From UBA6168 sp965222975 (GTDB taxonomy: Bacteria > Bacteroidota > Bacteroidia > Chitinophagales > Saprospiraceae), in contig CBDCVJ010000087.1 of assembly GCA_965222975.1 (NCBI GenBank), positions 796,038 through 860,037 of the forward strand: 64,000 bases of DNA. The letters are read 5' to 3'. The translations under genes and the position numbers were made by a program. Of the stretch, positions 25,553 to 35,500 are shown piece after piece (the stretch's first letter is position 1; each line of letters opens with the position of its first letter). The notes beneath the pieces are model-generated. The model had not been told where the DNA came from. It was given only the letters and a program-made list of their open reading frames with translations, and ran no database searches.

Positions 25553-26821
25553 CTATTTTTTTGCCAGCCGATAAAAAATTATTGAAGCCACTAAACCAAG
25601 TACAGAAAATCCGGCCAGCATAATAAACACGTGCCGATGGCCTAACTCCCCCGGTGAGCTATCCAATAAATGCCCCATTATCGGTCCAACAAAAATATCC
25701 GGTGTGTAACCGACCAATGATATTAATCCCACCGCCGTACCCGTCACAGCCAGTGGTATATGCCCTTCCTGCATAGCTGCAAAATAAAGGCAGCGCAGGG
25801 AATAAATACCAAGACTGGCCGCTAATAAGGAGATAAAGAAAAACAAAAACATATCCGGTTTCATGATACCTGTCCCAAAAATTAAACTTCCCAACAACAT
25901 CAATGAAAAACCCACGATTATCCATATGGAGGCTCGGGTGCGATCGGCCATCAATCCAATCGTCACACCTACGATAGGTCGAGTATATAACAACAATGTT
26001 CCAATTTGCGCCGCTTTAATTTCATCATATAACATGACTTCTTTGGCATACAATGAAAAATCGTCCGATATTTTATAACCGACATATGCACAAAGAATAA
26101 TAATCATGAGCAGCCAAACAGAAGGCATTTCTAAAACCGTTTTTATATTCAATAATGACCAATCGTCATTTTTATTATTGCTGGAATTTTGTCTTTCCCC
26201 GTCTGTTTTTAACCATACCCAAACCGCAATTCCAATTAACACCACCAAAAAAGAAATAAAAAGAATGACGTAGCTAAAAGCATCCTTTCGCTGCACCAAT
26301 GTTGCTTCGGCTATATTCTCGATCATAAACAATGAAAATATAAATACTCCAAGAGAACCAATGCCAGCAGCGACCAATCCCCTTCCGCCATCCAAAAAAC
26401 CGAATGCCTTGCCTTGAGCATCCATGCCGCCCCATGTCCGGGTCGCCTTTATCATCGCCGCCCAAAACAATAGAATGGTCGTAAACCCCCAATATCCATA
26501 AATAATATGCATTATTAAAAGTGAAGGGTAAAACGATAGGACAACCCCTCCCAATGCAGTCATAAAAAGAGCAGTTGTCATTAATTTCCGTGGATGAAAA
26601 CGGTCGGCGATGAGGCCGCCAAAAAAATAGGAAACCAACGCTACAGTGCCATAAACAGAAAAACAAGTGCCGAGTTGAAAATTATTTATTTGAAATACAT
26701 CGAGAAATGTTGGCCGAAAAATGCGGGGCAGTACAAAGGGCAATAAAAAAATAGTCTCTCCAGCTAAAATAAGAAGAGCGATGATGTGGTAGCGTCTTCT
26801 TGGGAGAGTGGGTTCTGGCAT
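25553..26821 (-). CDS. Major facilitator superfamily transporter
   Basis: 422 residues with about twelve membrane helices in two six-helix halves and a long cytoplasmic loop (about 200-225, KTDGERQNSSNNKNDDWSLL). The loop 2-3 signature of MFS proteins appears as GGLIADRFHPRKLM and is echoed in the second half by GLMADRTRASIW. The general layout resembles organophosphate/nitrate-type MFS carriers, but no substrate motif is decisive. Inner-membrane secondary transporter. Convergent with the barrel gene; about 260 bp of featureless AT-rich DNA follow upstream. Confidence 0.88.
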   Translation of the reverse strand: MPEPTLPRRRYHIIALLILAGETIFLLPFVLPRIFRPTFLDVFQINNFQLGTCFSVYGTVALVSYFFGGLIADRFHPRKLMTTALFMTALGGVVLSFYPSLLIMHIIYGYWGFTTILLFWAAMIKATRTWGGMDAQGKAFGFLDGGRGLVAAGIGSLGVFIFSLFMIENIAEATLVQRKDAFSYVILFISFLVVLIGIAVWVWLKTDGERQNSSNNKNDDWSLLNIKTVLEMPSVWLLMIIILCAYVGYKISDDFSLYAKEVMLYDEIKAAQIGTLLLYTRPIVGVTIGLMADRTRASIWIIVGFSLMLLGSLIFGTGIMKPDMFLFFFISLLAASLGIYSLRCLYFAAMQEGHIPLAVTGTAVGLISLVGYTPDIFVGPIMGHLLDSSPGELGHRHVFIMLAGFSVLGLVASIIFYRLAKK

Positions 26822-27088
26822 AAATTAATAAGGTTGAAAAATTCCGTTTAAATTTTAATTCAAATGAGTATTATAGATGGTCACATTTAAAATTAAAGAA
26901 GAACCACGCCGCTCTTCGGATAAAGGTTAATTTTTAAATGTGAGAATCAATAATGGGCAGGTAACATTTTTTTACGGCGACAAGGTAGGTTTTTTTTCTC
27001 AGGAAAAAGCAATGGAAGTAATAGACTTGTTGCCAAAGTTGCTCCTTTTATATTTATAAAAAATGCAAAGTCAAAGGTAATCAATTCT

Positions 27089-27835
27089 CTACTGCTCCAA
27101 TATAGCCGCCCCTTCAGGCTTTTCAAAAATGCTCTGCCGACACACGCCCCAGCCAATTTCAACCCCATCAAATACCACCTCATGTTTCGGTTCTGTTATT
27201 TCGCCATTTTCAAATTTATACCAGGAAATAGATTTTGGCAAAATAAGTTTTTCCATATAATCCCAGTCATCGTATCTGACCCAATTTATCCGGTGTATAT
27301 TTTCTTCTATTTCTTTGTTCACAGAGTAGCCCAACCAAGCCATCCTATAGGATAATGGATTATAATGGATAAAATATTCTTTACCAAAACCAAGACTGGC
27401 ACCTTCACCCATAATAACTTTGATGCCAGGATATTCTAATCCTCCAAACGAAATGGGATCAGCATCCGAAAATTGCAGCCCCTTGTCTGCCAGCAAAAAA
27501 GGCATGCTAAAAAAGAAAGAATAAAGGTTGTGATAAATGGCAGGGTTGCCGTCAAATGTCGTGTCCGTGCTGACCCAAACCGCCTTTCCATCGTACCCCA
27601 TCATATAGCCGGGGCCTTCCACTCGGTCACGGTTGGTCTTCAGGTCAACATAATGCGCTTCGATGCCATCGGGGGTCAAAATTTGAAATCGGAGTGTTTC
27701 TTTTTTCTGCCAAGTGGTAAGGCCGCCGTGGTGCGTGAGTATTTTGTACATGGCTGGCGGAAATTCATGCCTTTCCTGATTTCCTTGACATGAGTAAATA
27801 AGCAGTAAAATCACAAAAGATATTAGGATTTTCAT
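27089..27835 (-). CDS. Lipoprotein of the DUF6503-like group
   Basis: 248 residues. The N-terminus MKILISFVILLLIYSCQGNQ has a lipobox with Cys at residue 16, so it is a lipoprotein of the periplasm or outer membrane. The body (HHGGLTTWQKKETLRFQI, GKAVWVSTDTTFDG, YFIHYNPLSYRMAWLGYSV, INWVRYDDWDYME) is a beta-rich fold like the LolA/outer-membrane lipoprotein-sorting-like proteins, with a pattern shared by many Bacteroidota lipoproteins of unknown role. No catalytic motif is seen. Standalone gene. Confidence 0.7.
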   Translation of the reverse strand: MKILISFVILLLIYSCQGNQERHEFPPAMYKILTHHGGLTTWQKKETLRFQILTPDGIEAHYVDLKTNRDRVEGPGYMMGYDGKAVWVSTDTTFDGNPAIYHNLYSFFFSMPFLLADKGLQFSDADPISFGGLEYPGIKVIMGEGASLGFGKEYFIHYNPLSYRMAWLGYSVNKEIEENIHRINWVRYDDWDYMEKLILPKSISWYKFENGEITEPKHEVVFDGVEIGWGVCRQSIFEKPEGAAILEQ

Positions 27836-27970
27836 GTTGCATTTTTTCGACTTCTTCTGTACACCGTTTCGCTGAAGTGGTTCAACGAAATTAATCCAAA
27901 TGCTATAGGGTAGTGGAGTAACAATTATTCTAAACTCTCTTCCATGCGCCCAGCCATTTAAACATCAACT

Positions 27971-28407
27971 ATGAAAGAACTGCCCCTCCACTCCGAGGAA
28001 TTCATTTCCCAGATTCATTTCATCAGAGGCCAGCAGGTCATGCTCGACGCCGATTTGGCAGCGGTGTACGGCGCGTGACGACCAAACGACTGAACGAACA
28101 GGTAAGGCGTAATTAAAAGATTTCCTTCTGCTTTTATGTTTCAGTTAACCGAAGAGGAATTTGAAAATTTGCGGTCGCAATTTGCGACCACGTGCAGGCC
28201 AGTATCTACATCGTCAAGGCATTTGTCCAGTTCCGAAATATGGCCGGGATGTACCATGAACTGGAAGAGCGGCTAACGGAATTGGAGGATCAATTCGAAG
28301 AACAAGGCGAACAGGTCGAAGGTATTTTGGAAGTGCTGCGGCGGTTTGTGCAGACGGCTGGTGAGGAGCGGCGAAGAATTGGTTTTAAAGTTTCTAAAAA
28401 GGAATAA
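27971..28407 (+). pseudogene. ORF6N-domain gene, decayed
   Basis: Pieces in three frames reconstruct an ORF6N protein. The start is MKELPLHSEEFISQIHFIRG, then QVMLDADLAAVYG, ended by a stop at 28078. A two-base insertion near 28074 and a two-base deletion near 28110 separate it from TTKRLNEQVRRN and FPSAFMFQLTEEEFENLRSQ. About 35 residues are then missing before ASIYIVKAFVQFRNMAGMYH and a coiled-coil tail ending GFKVSKKE (28192-28407). ORF6N proteins are DNA-binding domains common in phages and mobile DNA. Several independent lesions and an internal deletion show genuine decay. Confidence 0.82.
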
Positions 28408-28446
28408 AAACGAAAATCCTGTGTATTTTTTTCCAAATCCCTTATT

Positions 28447-29541
28447 TCATTTTGGATTTGAAGCTTTGAACCACCACCTCGGCCTGTTTTCCCTTCTTTC
28501 TCCCTCGCCTATCAATATGGCCAACGGTTTCAATTCCTCTAAATGATCTGCGAGTATTTTCAAAATAGCGGCAAACAGGACAAACAATATCATCCCTGCT
28601 CCGCCCCAAATAATACCGCCAATAATAATGGCAATAAATGTAGCAAGCGGATTTATTTTTAATTGGTGTCCCACTGCTATCGGAAAAATAACATTGGCTT
28701 CCAAATATTGCACAACCCCTAATATGGCAACCACCGCCAAAGGATACCAGGCCGAATCGAAAGTAGTCCAGGCCACAATGACCGCAGCCAATCCGCCGAT
28801 CATAATGCCGATGTAAGGAAAAAAAGTAAGCACTGCTGCCAGCCCTCCCAGATAAACTGCATGAGGCAGACCGATGGCCAAAAAGCCGATGCTGTTTAAT
28901 ATGCCAACAATTAAATAAACCAGGGCCATCCCTTTAGCAAACTGAAAATAAGTAGCCGCCATTTCAGTGATGGAAGATTTAAAACCCTCGACGTAATTGT
29001 CCGGCACAATGGCCAAAACAAATTTTACCAATAATTCCCGGTAATATAAAATGAGGGCAACAAATATGGGTACGATGAGGATAACGGTCAGTGAAACAGC
29101 CGATTGAAAAACCGTTTCCCGAATGAGCGGGAATATATCCTTTAACAGGTTGTCATATAATTGTTCTAAAATATCTTTTTGCTGCTCTGCCCCTATCCCA
29201 AATAAATTTCCCAATTGATCTAATAATCCACCCAACTGGCTTAATATCTTTTCTTCTGATCCGGCAAATTGTTGTTGTAAAAACAAAAAACTATTGGCGA
29301 GCAATTGCAACAGTAAAAACCCAAAAGCAATCAATATTAACAAGCAAACAGTAATGCCGCCCATCCGCCCCAGATATTTTTCCAATCTTAAGCAAACCGG
29401 ATAAAAAATAAAGCTGATCAAAAAACCAAAACTCAACGGGATAAACAACATCCGCCCCTCATAAAGCAGAAAAAAAATGAGAACAATAAAAAACAATAAA
29501 TAAGTGTAGAATCTCAAGTTGTGATAGGCATCGTTGTTCAT
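28447..29541 (-). CDS. AI-2E family transporter (PerM-like)
   Basis: 364 residues from the ATG at 29541, chosen because a -7-like element lies just upstream (29565-29572) and would leave longer starts outside the transcript. About eight membrane helices with an extended loop (about 85-140) after the third, as in the AI-2E/UPF0118 family. Family cues are the GLPHAVYLGGLAAVLTFFPY motif, IGGLAAVIVAW and the late block YLEANVIFPIAVGHQLKINP followed by ATFIAIIIGGIIWG. Members include autoinducer exporters and sodium/proton antiporters; the substrate here is not predictable. Confidence 0.93.
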   Translation of the reverse strand: MNNDAYHNLRFYTYLLFFIVLIFFLLYEGRMLFIPLSFGFLISFIFYPVCLRLEKYLGRMGGITVCLLILIAFGFLLLQLLANSFLFLQQQFAGSEEKILSQLGGLLDQLGNLFGIGAEQQKDILEQLYDNLLKDIFPLIRETVFQSAVSLTVILIVPIFVALILYYRELLVKFVLAIVPDNYVEGFKSSITEMAATYFQFAKGMALVYLIVGILNSIGFLAIGLPHAVYLGGLAAVLTFFPYIGIMIGGLAAVIVAWTTFDSAWYPLAVVAILGVVQYLEANVIFPIAVGHQLKINPLATFIAIIIGGIIWGGAGMILFVLFAAILKILADHLEELKPLAILIGEGERRENRPRWWFKASNPK

Positions 29542-29564
29542 TGCTTTTGGTATTATGGGCGAGG

Positions 29565-29572
29565 TAAAAGTA
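29565..29572 (-). promoter_or_regulatory. -7-like promoter element of the AI-2E transporter gene
   Basis: On the minus strand TACTTTTA followed by CCTCGCCC, 24 bases before the ATG at 29541; the same layout as at the second ECF sigma gene. Confidence 0.4.
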
Positions 29573-29645
29573 ATTTTCTCTTGGTGGAGAATCATTACCT
29601 GCATCGCCAAGTAGCCAAATTAGCAGAATATTTTTTCGGAAAAAG

Positions 29646-29657
29646 TGACATATGTCA
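29646..29657. promoter_or_regulatory. TGACATATGTCA palindrome, possible regulator site
   Basis: A perfect 12-bp palindrome in the divergent gap between the AI-2E transporter and the cysteine-dioxygenase-like gene. Read as GTGA-N6-TCAT it resembles Crp/Fnr-type sites; a Crp/Fnr regulator is encoded at 22638-23333. Binding is speculation. Confidence 0.3.
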
Positions 29658-29818
29658 TTTGAGGTTGTGACAACTCGTTTCGGATCTTCTTCCAACTATC
29701 CATTTAAGATAATACTTATGGCAACTACTAACTAAAACATACCACTCACTCATTTACTCTACCTTCAGTATGTTCAAACATATATTTTTGTCCTGAAAAC
29801 AATGACAAAGCAAACCAA

Positions 29819-30265
29819 ATGAAGCAATTACAGCATTTGATCCAACAACTAAAAAATCGGATGCACTTAAAAAGCGTCCCAAATGTCCTTGGTCTTCTGG
29901 CCGATTTTGAAAAGTACAATGGCAACGACTGGGAAAAATATTTTGACAACAAAAACCAAATGAATACAGTGCTTTTCCACGACGACCATCTGAAAATGAT
30001 ATTGATTTTTTGGAAAGGATTTCAAAAAAGCAAAAAACACGGCCACCCGCCCGGTGGTGGGTTGATGCGGGTTTTATCTGGAAATTTATTCGAAACCCGT
30101 TTCGATCCTTTTGCCCCGGAAAAAGTGCTTGGCAAATACGAATGTCCAGTCGGAGCCTTGTCCTATATCCACGATGAACTGGCCTTGCACGTTGTTGAAA
30201 ACCCAAATGAAACGCCTGCTATTTCCTTACATGTTTATGCATTAAGGAACAGCGGCGAAGCTTAG
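29819..30265 (+). CDS. Cysteine-dioxygenase-like cupin protein
   Basis: 148 residues. The metal motif of thiol dioxygenases is recognisable: HGHPPGGGLMRVLSGNLFE holds the His-x-His pair and the strand of the cupin core, and LALHVVENPNETPAISLHVY carries the third His and the conserved SLHVY. The reaction of the family is oxidation of a thiol (cysteine to cysteine sulfinate) with iron and oxygen. It is short compared with typical bacterial CDO (about 190), because the N-terminal part is brief. The substrate may differ from cysteine. It is separated from the divergent AI-2E gene by a gap with a palindrome. Confidence 0.82.
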   Translation: MKQLQHLIQQLKNRMHLKSVPNVLGLLADFEKYNGNDWEKYFDNKNQMNTVLFHDDHLKMILIFWKGFQKSKKHGHPPGGGLMRVLSGNLFETRFDPFAPEKVLGKYECPVGALSYIHDELALHVVENPNETPAISLHVYALRNSGEA

Positions 30266-30675
30266 AAAAGGAAGGAGGCGATGGCCTCACTCTTATAGAC
30301 AAAAAATATGTTTTAGATTTCAGGAAGGCACTTTTTTATCATTTGTGCGGTTCACTAAAACCTTTTTTATCCAACCCCCTTTAGGGTAAATATTGAAATA
30401 GATTCAATATACTCCAAAGGACAAAATCAAATGAAATGTATTTCGAATGCTTAGTCCCCTGTCAATTGAATAATGTTCACAACAATAATTGGACAAAAGT
30501 CGATCTGAACAGAACGACTGCTACTTCCATTAATTCTCCTGAGAAATCCTACACTGTTTGGTGCATGGGCAGTAGGTTTATTGCTGCATCTAAGGAAGAT
30601 ATCAAGGATCTATATTTTTGATAAAATCTCACTGTATTTTTTGAACATTTATAAAACCAATTTTTTTCAATTCTA
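30266..30675. other. Intergenic stretch before the foldback element
   Basis: AT-rich. A 61-codon open frame (30436-30621, MYFECLVPCQLNNVHNNNW) is present but has no family resemblance, poor composition and no ribosome-site support, so I do not call it a gene. Nothing else is recognisable. Confidence 0.35.
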
Positions 30676-30835
30676 AGGAACGATGAAATAATAAGTTGTT
30701 AAGTTTGGGTAGGTTATTTTGACCTTTAGAAGTTTTTAAAAATAGGAGCATAGTGGGGCTACGTGACTATTTTTTAATGCTTATAAAGGACAAAAGAATC
30801 AGCCAAAGTTGACAACTTATTATTTCATCGTTCCT
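30676..30835. mobile_element. 160-bp foldback element, MITE-like
   Basis: Terminal arms 30676-30699 and 30812-30835 are exact inverted repeats of 24 bp (beginning AGGAACGATGAAATAA). Pairing continues with mismatches for a further ~45 bp on each side, down to a loop near 30746-30766, so nearly the whole element folds on itself. It has no gene. The right end lies 12 bp before the next ATG. No clear target-site duplication. I read it as a non-autonomous transposon derivative, but a structured RNA cannot be ruled out. Confidence 0.65.
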
Positions 30836-30847
30836 AACCAATCAAGA

Positions 30848-31231
30848 ATGAAAGCAATCAAAATTATTTCGGCCATCGCAGCAATGTTTTGCGCTTCCCT
30901 CATTTTATTGTTAACCACAAGTCAGGATCCTGTAGAAAAACAATTTAATTTGACCGTCCAATCAATAATGGAATTTAATGGTTATAATACTGAAAATGAA
31001 GTCCTGCAATTTTATCCTGAATTAGAAGATATCAAGGTACAAATAAAATACATGCAAAAATGTGAATTTGACATTCGACAGGTCACTATGCATCCGATTC
31101 CACCTGATAGGGAGGAAGGCGAACAGTTGCTGCGGAGAATGGATACTCTTCGGCAATTGAGGAGCGAAGTTATGGAGAAATTGAAACGAATAAGGGCATA
31201 TCCAAAAAGGGTTACAGCTGAATACCCTTGA
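30848..31231 (+). CDS. Small secreted or membrane-anchored protein, unknown
   Basis: 127 residues from the ATG at 30848; a longer frame would start inside the foldback element. The N-terminus MKAIKIISAIAAMFCASLIL is a signal peptide or membrane anchor. The rest is charged and mostly helical (LEDIKVQIKYMQKCEFDIRQ, LLRRMDTLRQLRSEVMEKLK), with no known motif. Its promoter region would be supplied by, or disrupted by, the foldback element that ends just upstream. Confidence 0.5.
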   Translation: MKAIKIISAIAAMFCASLILLLTTSQDPVEKQFNLTVQSIMEFNGYNTENEVLQFYPELEDIKVQIKYMQKCEFDIRQVTMHPIPPDREEGEQLLRRMDTLRQLRSEVMEKLKRIRAYPKRVTAEYP

Positions 31232-31366
31232 CCCCACCCACTATCAAAGCACTGACCGATGAAACAGTGCCAGGAAAATCATGTGAAGATTTCAAATAGT
31301 ACAGATTAAATCAAAACTCATTCGACTGTCCATACTTTCATTTCCCCGACATTTAATAATAAATAG

Positions 31367-32020
31367 TTACTTTTCAATAAATCCAGAGGCATTGTCCAAT
31401 AATATATTTCCATTATATGGAAACACAGTAGTAGTTTGATAAAATGCTTCTAAAATGACATAGGCTGTATTTTCTTGTGGCATAATGTCAAATTTATATT
31501 CTTTCCAATCAGTATGTGTGACAGTTTCCGTTTCACCTAATAATTCATCCCTACCACAAATTGAATGACCACCCCAGATTCTTAATTTGCATGGTGTAGT
31601 ATAATTTATATTTAAAGTCCCTCCACTTTCATAAGTTTCTGAACGGCACAAGTAAATACTGAAATCATATTTTTTGTCCTTTGTCAATCGCCCTTCCAAT
31701 TCAATTCCAATCCGTTCCCAAGTATCATTATCTCGAACCACCATCCCTATGTAGGTGTCGCCATGATATGGACTTTGAGTTACGCCAAAACTGCCATTTT
31801 CCACAGGATGAATGTCAGGCGTCGTTTCGCCCGGAAAACCACAATTTATCAGCCCATCTGGCATTTGTCCATTTAGTTGTCCTTCCAAGGGTGTTCCTTC
31901 AAATGAGGGGTTCGGCATTTTGGATTCAGCATTCAAACCGCCGTTATTTATGTCATCGTCATCTTTACATGCATTAAAAATGAAAGCGATTAAGATTAAG
32001 AGAGGAAAATACTTTTTCAT
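31367..32020 (-). CDS. Lipoprotein with galactose-binding-like beta-sandwich
   Basis: 217 residues. MKKYFPLLILIAFIFNACKDDDD gives a lipobox with Cys at about residue 18 followed by an acidic stretch, the signal for surface exposure in several Bacteroidota. The body starts with MPNPSFEGTPLEGQLNGQMP and contains YHGDTYIGMVVRDNDTWERI and a final NGNILLDNAS, the layout of carbohydrate-binding-module-like sandwiches found in many secreted proteins (the PNPSFEG opening is typical). A binding role on the cell surface is likely; the ligand is unknown. Confidence 0.65.
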   Translation of the reverse strand: MKKYFPLLILIAFIFNACKDDDDINNGGLNAESKMPNPSFEGTPLEGQLNGQMPDGLINCGFPGETTPDIHPVENGSFGVTQSPYHGDTYIGMVVRDNDTWERIGIELEGRLTKDKKYDFSIYLCRSETYESGGTLNINYTTPCKLRIWGGHSICGRDELLGETETVTHTDWKEYKFDIMPQENTAYVILEAFYQTTTVFPYNGNILLDNASGFIEK

Positions 32021-32523
32021 TTTAATTGAATTTAGGGGTTTAGTAAAAGGATATAATTACTTCTTAACTTGACTATAGGTTAAACCCTGCTTTCACCAAT
32101 TATTTTTTTATTTCGGTGATAGCATAGAATGGAAAAATCAATTTATCCTCCATATAATAAACCCATTTTAACTTTGTGGTCGTCGTAGCAGTCAACGATC
32201 ATTTCGTAATTAATGTAGTGTTCAATTTCGGCATTTTGTTTTTGGTCATAGTATTTAAGTAGAAAGTGTAACAAAGTTAATAATGTTATCTCAACCTACT
32301 GCATTGTATACAAAACCGTACTCAACATGGCAAAAATTATTTTTTCAATATGACCCTTCTTCGCCCTGGGAGAGGGGCGGATTTTTTTAGAGAAAGGTTA
32401 CTGTTCTGCCCCACGACTGAAGTGAAGTCGTGGGGCAGAACAGTAACATTATCTTACTAACGGTTTCAACCGTTTAACCTACTTTCCCTAATTTCGCACC
32501 CACTAACCAATCCACTCAACAAC
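32021..32523. other. Intergenic stretch with REP-like hairpin
   Basis: No gene. It holds the 51-bp hairpin at 32397-32447, then a weaker one around AACGGTTTCAACCGTT (32459-32474), and a possible -7 element TAATTTCG at 32489-32496 upstream of the amidohydrolase gene. The remainder is AT-rich. Confidence 0.45.
32397..32447. repeat. Perfect 22-bp stem, REP-like palindrome
   Basis: Arms 32397-32418 and 32426-32447 match over 22 bp with a 7-nt loop (GAAGTGA). The inner part CCCCACGACT...AGTCGTGGGG is the kind of GC-rich core seen in REP elements and IS200/IS605 end hairpins. No transposase is nearby. It precedes a second small hairpin and the amidohydrolase gene. Confidence 0.75.
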
Positions 32524-35500
32524 ATGAAAAAATACATCTTATTCCTCCTCATAACCCTCATCAACTTCCAGTGCACTACCGCACAAGACGCTAAAAAAGG
32601 CAGTGACAAAGAAACAACAAAAGAAGAACACAAAAAGAAGTGGGACGTTAATGACCCACCCGGCAACGACTGGGGCTGGAAGTCTGTCAACTTCACCACC
32701 AGCGAAGGCACTTGGATGAACCTCGATGTGAGTCCCGATGGACAGTGGGTCGTATTTGATATGTTAGGAGACATTTATAAAATGCCAATCACTGGGGGCA
32801 AGGCCACACCACTGCGGAAAGGCATCGCATGGGAGGTTCAGCCCCGTTTTTCTCCAAACGGCAAACGCATCCTCTTTACCAGCGATGCAGGCGGCGGCGA
32901 TAATTGCTGGGTGATGGACGCTGATGGCGAAAATGCCAAGCAAGTTACCAAAGAAGACTTCCGCCTGCTCAACAACGGTGTGTGGGTGGACGACAATTAC
33001 ATCGTGGCCCGGAAGCACTTTACCTCTGGCCGTTCGCTCGGAGCTGGGGAAATGTGGATGTACCACATCACCGGCGGCAGTGGCATCCAACTGACAGAGC
33101 GCAAGAACGACCAGCAGGACGTGAATGAACCTTGTGTATCGCCCGATGGTAGATATGTCTATTTCAGTGAGGACATCTACCCCGGCGGATTTTTCCAATA
33201 CAACAAAGACCCGAATTCGCAGATTTTTGTTATCAAAAGATATGACCGGGAGAAGGGCGAAATAAAGAACGTGGTCACTGGCCCCGGAGGCGCCGTTCGC
33301 CCTCAAGTTAGCAACGACGGTAAGCTGCTCGCTTTTGTAAAACGTGTACGTACCAAATCCGTCCTCTATGTCCACGACCTCGAAACACAACAGGAGTGGC
33401 CGCTCTTCGATGGCCTGAGCAAAGACCAGCAGGAAGCTTGGACCATCTTCGGCGTGTACCCTGGCTTCGATTGGATGCCCACCGATAATGAGATCGTGAT
33501 TTATGGTTTGGGGAAAATATGGCGGGTGCCGGTCGGACTCGGCGTAGAGAAACCAGCAAGGACCGTTGAAATCCCATTTGAAGTAGATGCGGACATGAAA
33601 GTGGCCGAGACCGTCCGCTTCCAAAACAATGCTTTTGATGAAAATTTTACCGCCAAAACCATCCGTAATGCTGTGACCTCCCCTGATGGCAAGTCGCTGG
33701 TTTTCAATGCAGTTGGCATGCTTTGGGAGAAAAAATTGCCAACTGGGGCACCTGCGCCATTGACCCGCCAAAACCTATTGAATGCGCCAAAAGAGATTGT
33801 CCCAACGGATATTCAGGCAGGGCTGAGCAACGGCACGTACCACTTTCAAGCTGAACCTGCCTTTTCACCTGATGGCAAATCCATTGCCTTTGTCACGTGG
33901 AACGATGTGGAAATGGGTAAGATCGTCCTGTACGATTATTCAGGTGAAATGCTTTTGAAAACAGGCATCGATAATAAGGTTTTGACCAAGGAAAAAGGTA
34001 TCTACCGCACTCCTTCTTTTTCGCCTGATGGCAAATGGATCGTTTACCGCAAAGATGGCGGCAATTCGCACCAAGGTTATGTCCACACCAAAGAACCGGG
34101 CATTTATATCGTTCCCACCGATGGCAGCGCTGATCCAAAATTCATTTGCCCACAGGGCGAATACCCCATATTCAGTAAAGATGGCAAACGGATTTTTTAC
34201 CAAAAAGGAGGCTACCTCTTTGGCAGCCTGACCAAAAGCGTCGAGAGTGTTGATTTAAATGGCGAAAACAAGAAAGAGCATTTTGATGGAAAATACTCAC
34301 AGCGTTATGTTATCAGTCCCGACAACGAATGGGTCGCTTGGTCGGAGCTGTACAAAGTCTATGTTGCGCCATTTCCCAAAACCGGAAAAAAGGTCGGCCT
34401 AACGAGCAAAACAAAAGCAGTCCCGGTTGCTCAAGTGGCGAAGGATGCAGGCATCAATATCCACTGGTCGGCGAACGGCAAAAAACTATATTGGACCCTC
34501 GGCGAAGAGTATTTCAGCGATGACCTGACCGAGCGGTTTAAATTTCTGGAAGGCAGTCTTGACAGTTTGCCACAAATGGACAGCGTTGGCCTGCGGGTCA
34601 ATTTGCAACTACCTTCCGACAAACCTACCGGCCTCGTGGCATTTACCAACGCCCGTATTATCACGATGGAAAGTGACGAGGTGATCGAGAAGGGAACAGT
34701 ATTGGTGGAGGACAATTTGATAAAGGAAGTCGGCGCACGGGTGGGCGTTCCAAGTGATGCACATGTGGTTGACTGTGCTGGTAAAACCATCATGCCCGGC
34801 ATTATTGACGTGCATGCCCACAGCGGCAATTTCCGCTATGGCCTCAGCCCCCAAAAACAGTGGGAGTACTATGCCAACCTTGCTTATGGCGTTACCACGT
34901 CACATGACCCCAGTACCAACACGGAGATGGTCTTTGCCAATAGCGAACTCATCAAGGCGGGCTACATGGTTGGCCCACGCCTGTTCAGTACAGGTACGAT
35001 TCTATATGGCGCCGACGGTGATTTCAAAGCGGTTGTCAATTCATTGGATGATGCCAAATCCGCCCTCCGCCGTACCAAAGCATTCGGCGCATTTTCCGTA
35101 AAAAGCTATAACCAACCCCGCCGTAACCAGCGCCAGCAAGTCATGGCCGCTGCCCGTGAATTGGACATATTGGTGATGCCAGAAGGTGGTTCTTTCTTCT
35201 ACCATAACCTGAGCATGGTAGTGGATGGTCATACGGGAGTGGAACATAACCTCCCTGTCGTCCCGCTTTACAAAGATGTCGTAAACCTCTGGTCGGCCAC
35301 TGAAGCACATAATACTCCGACCCTCATCGTCAATTACGGCAGCGTCAATGGCGAATACTATTGGTATCAAAATACCAATGTGTGGGAGCAGGAACGCCTT
35401 CTTTCTTTCACCCCCCGCAACGTCGTGGACAGCCGTGCCCGTCATCGCACCATGATCCCTGACGAGGAATACCAGAATGGCCACATCCTCACTTCCAAGA

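Noticed and set aside
32764..33771. 335-codon minus-strand open frame inside the propeller-amidohydrolase gene
   Set aside because: Antisense shadow of the PD40 blades; no signal, motif or promoter of its own.
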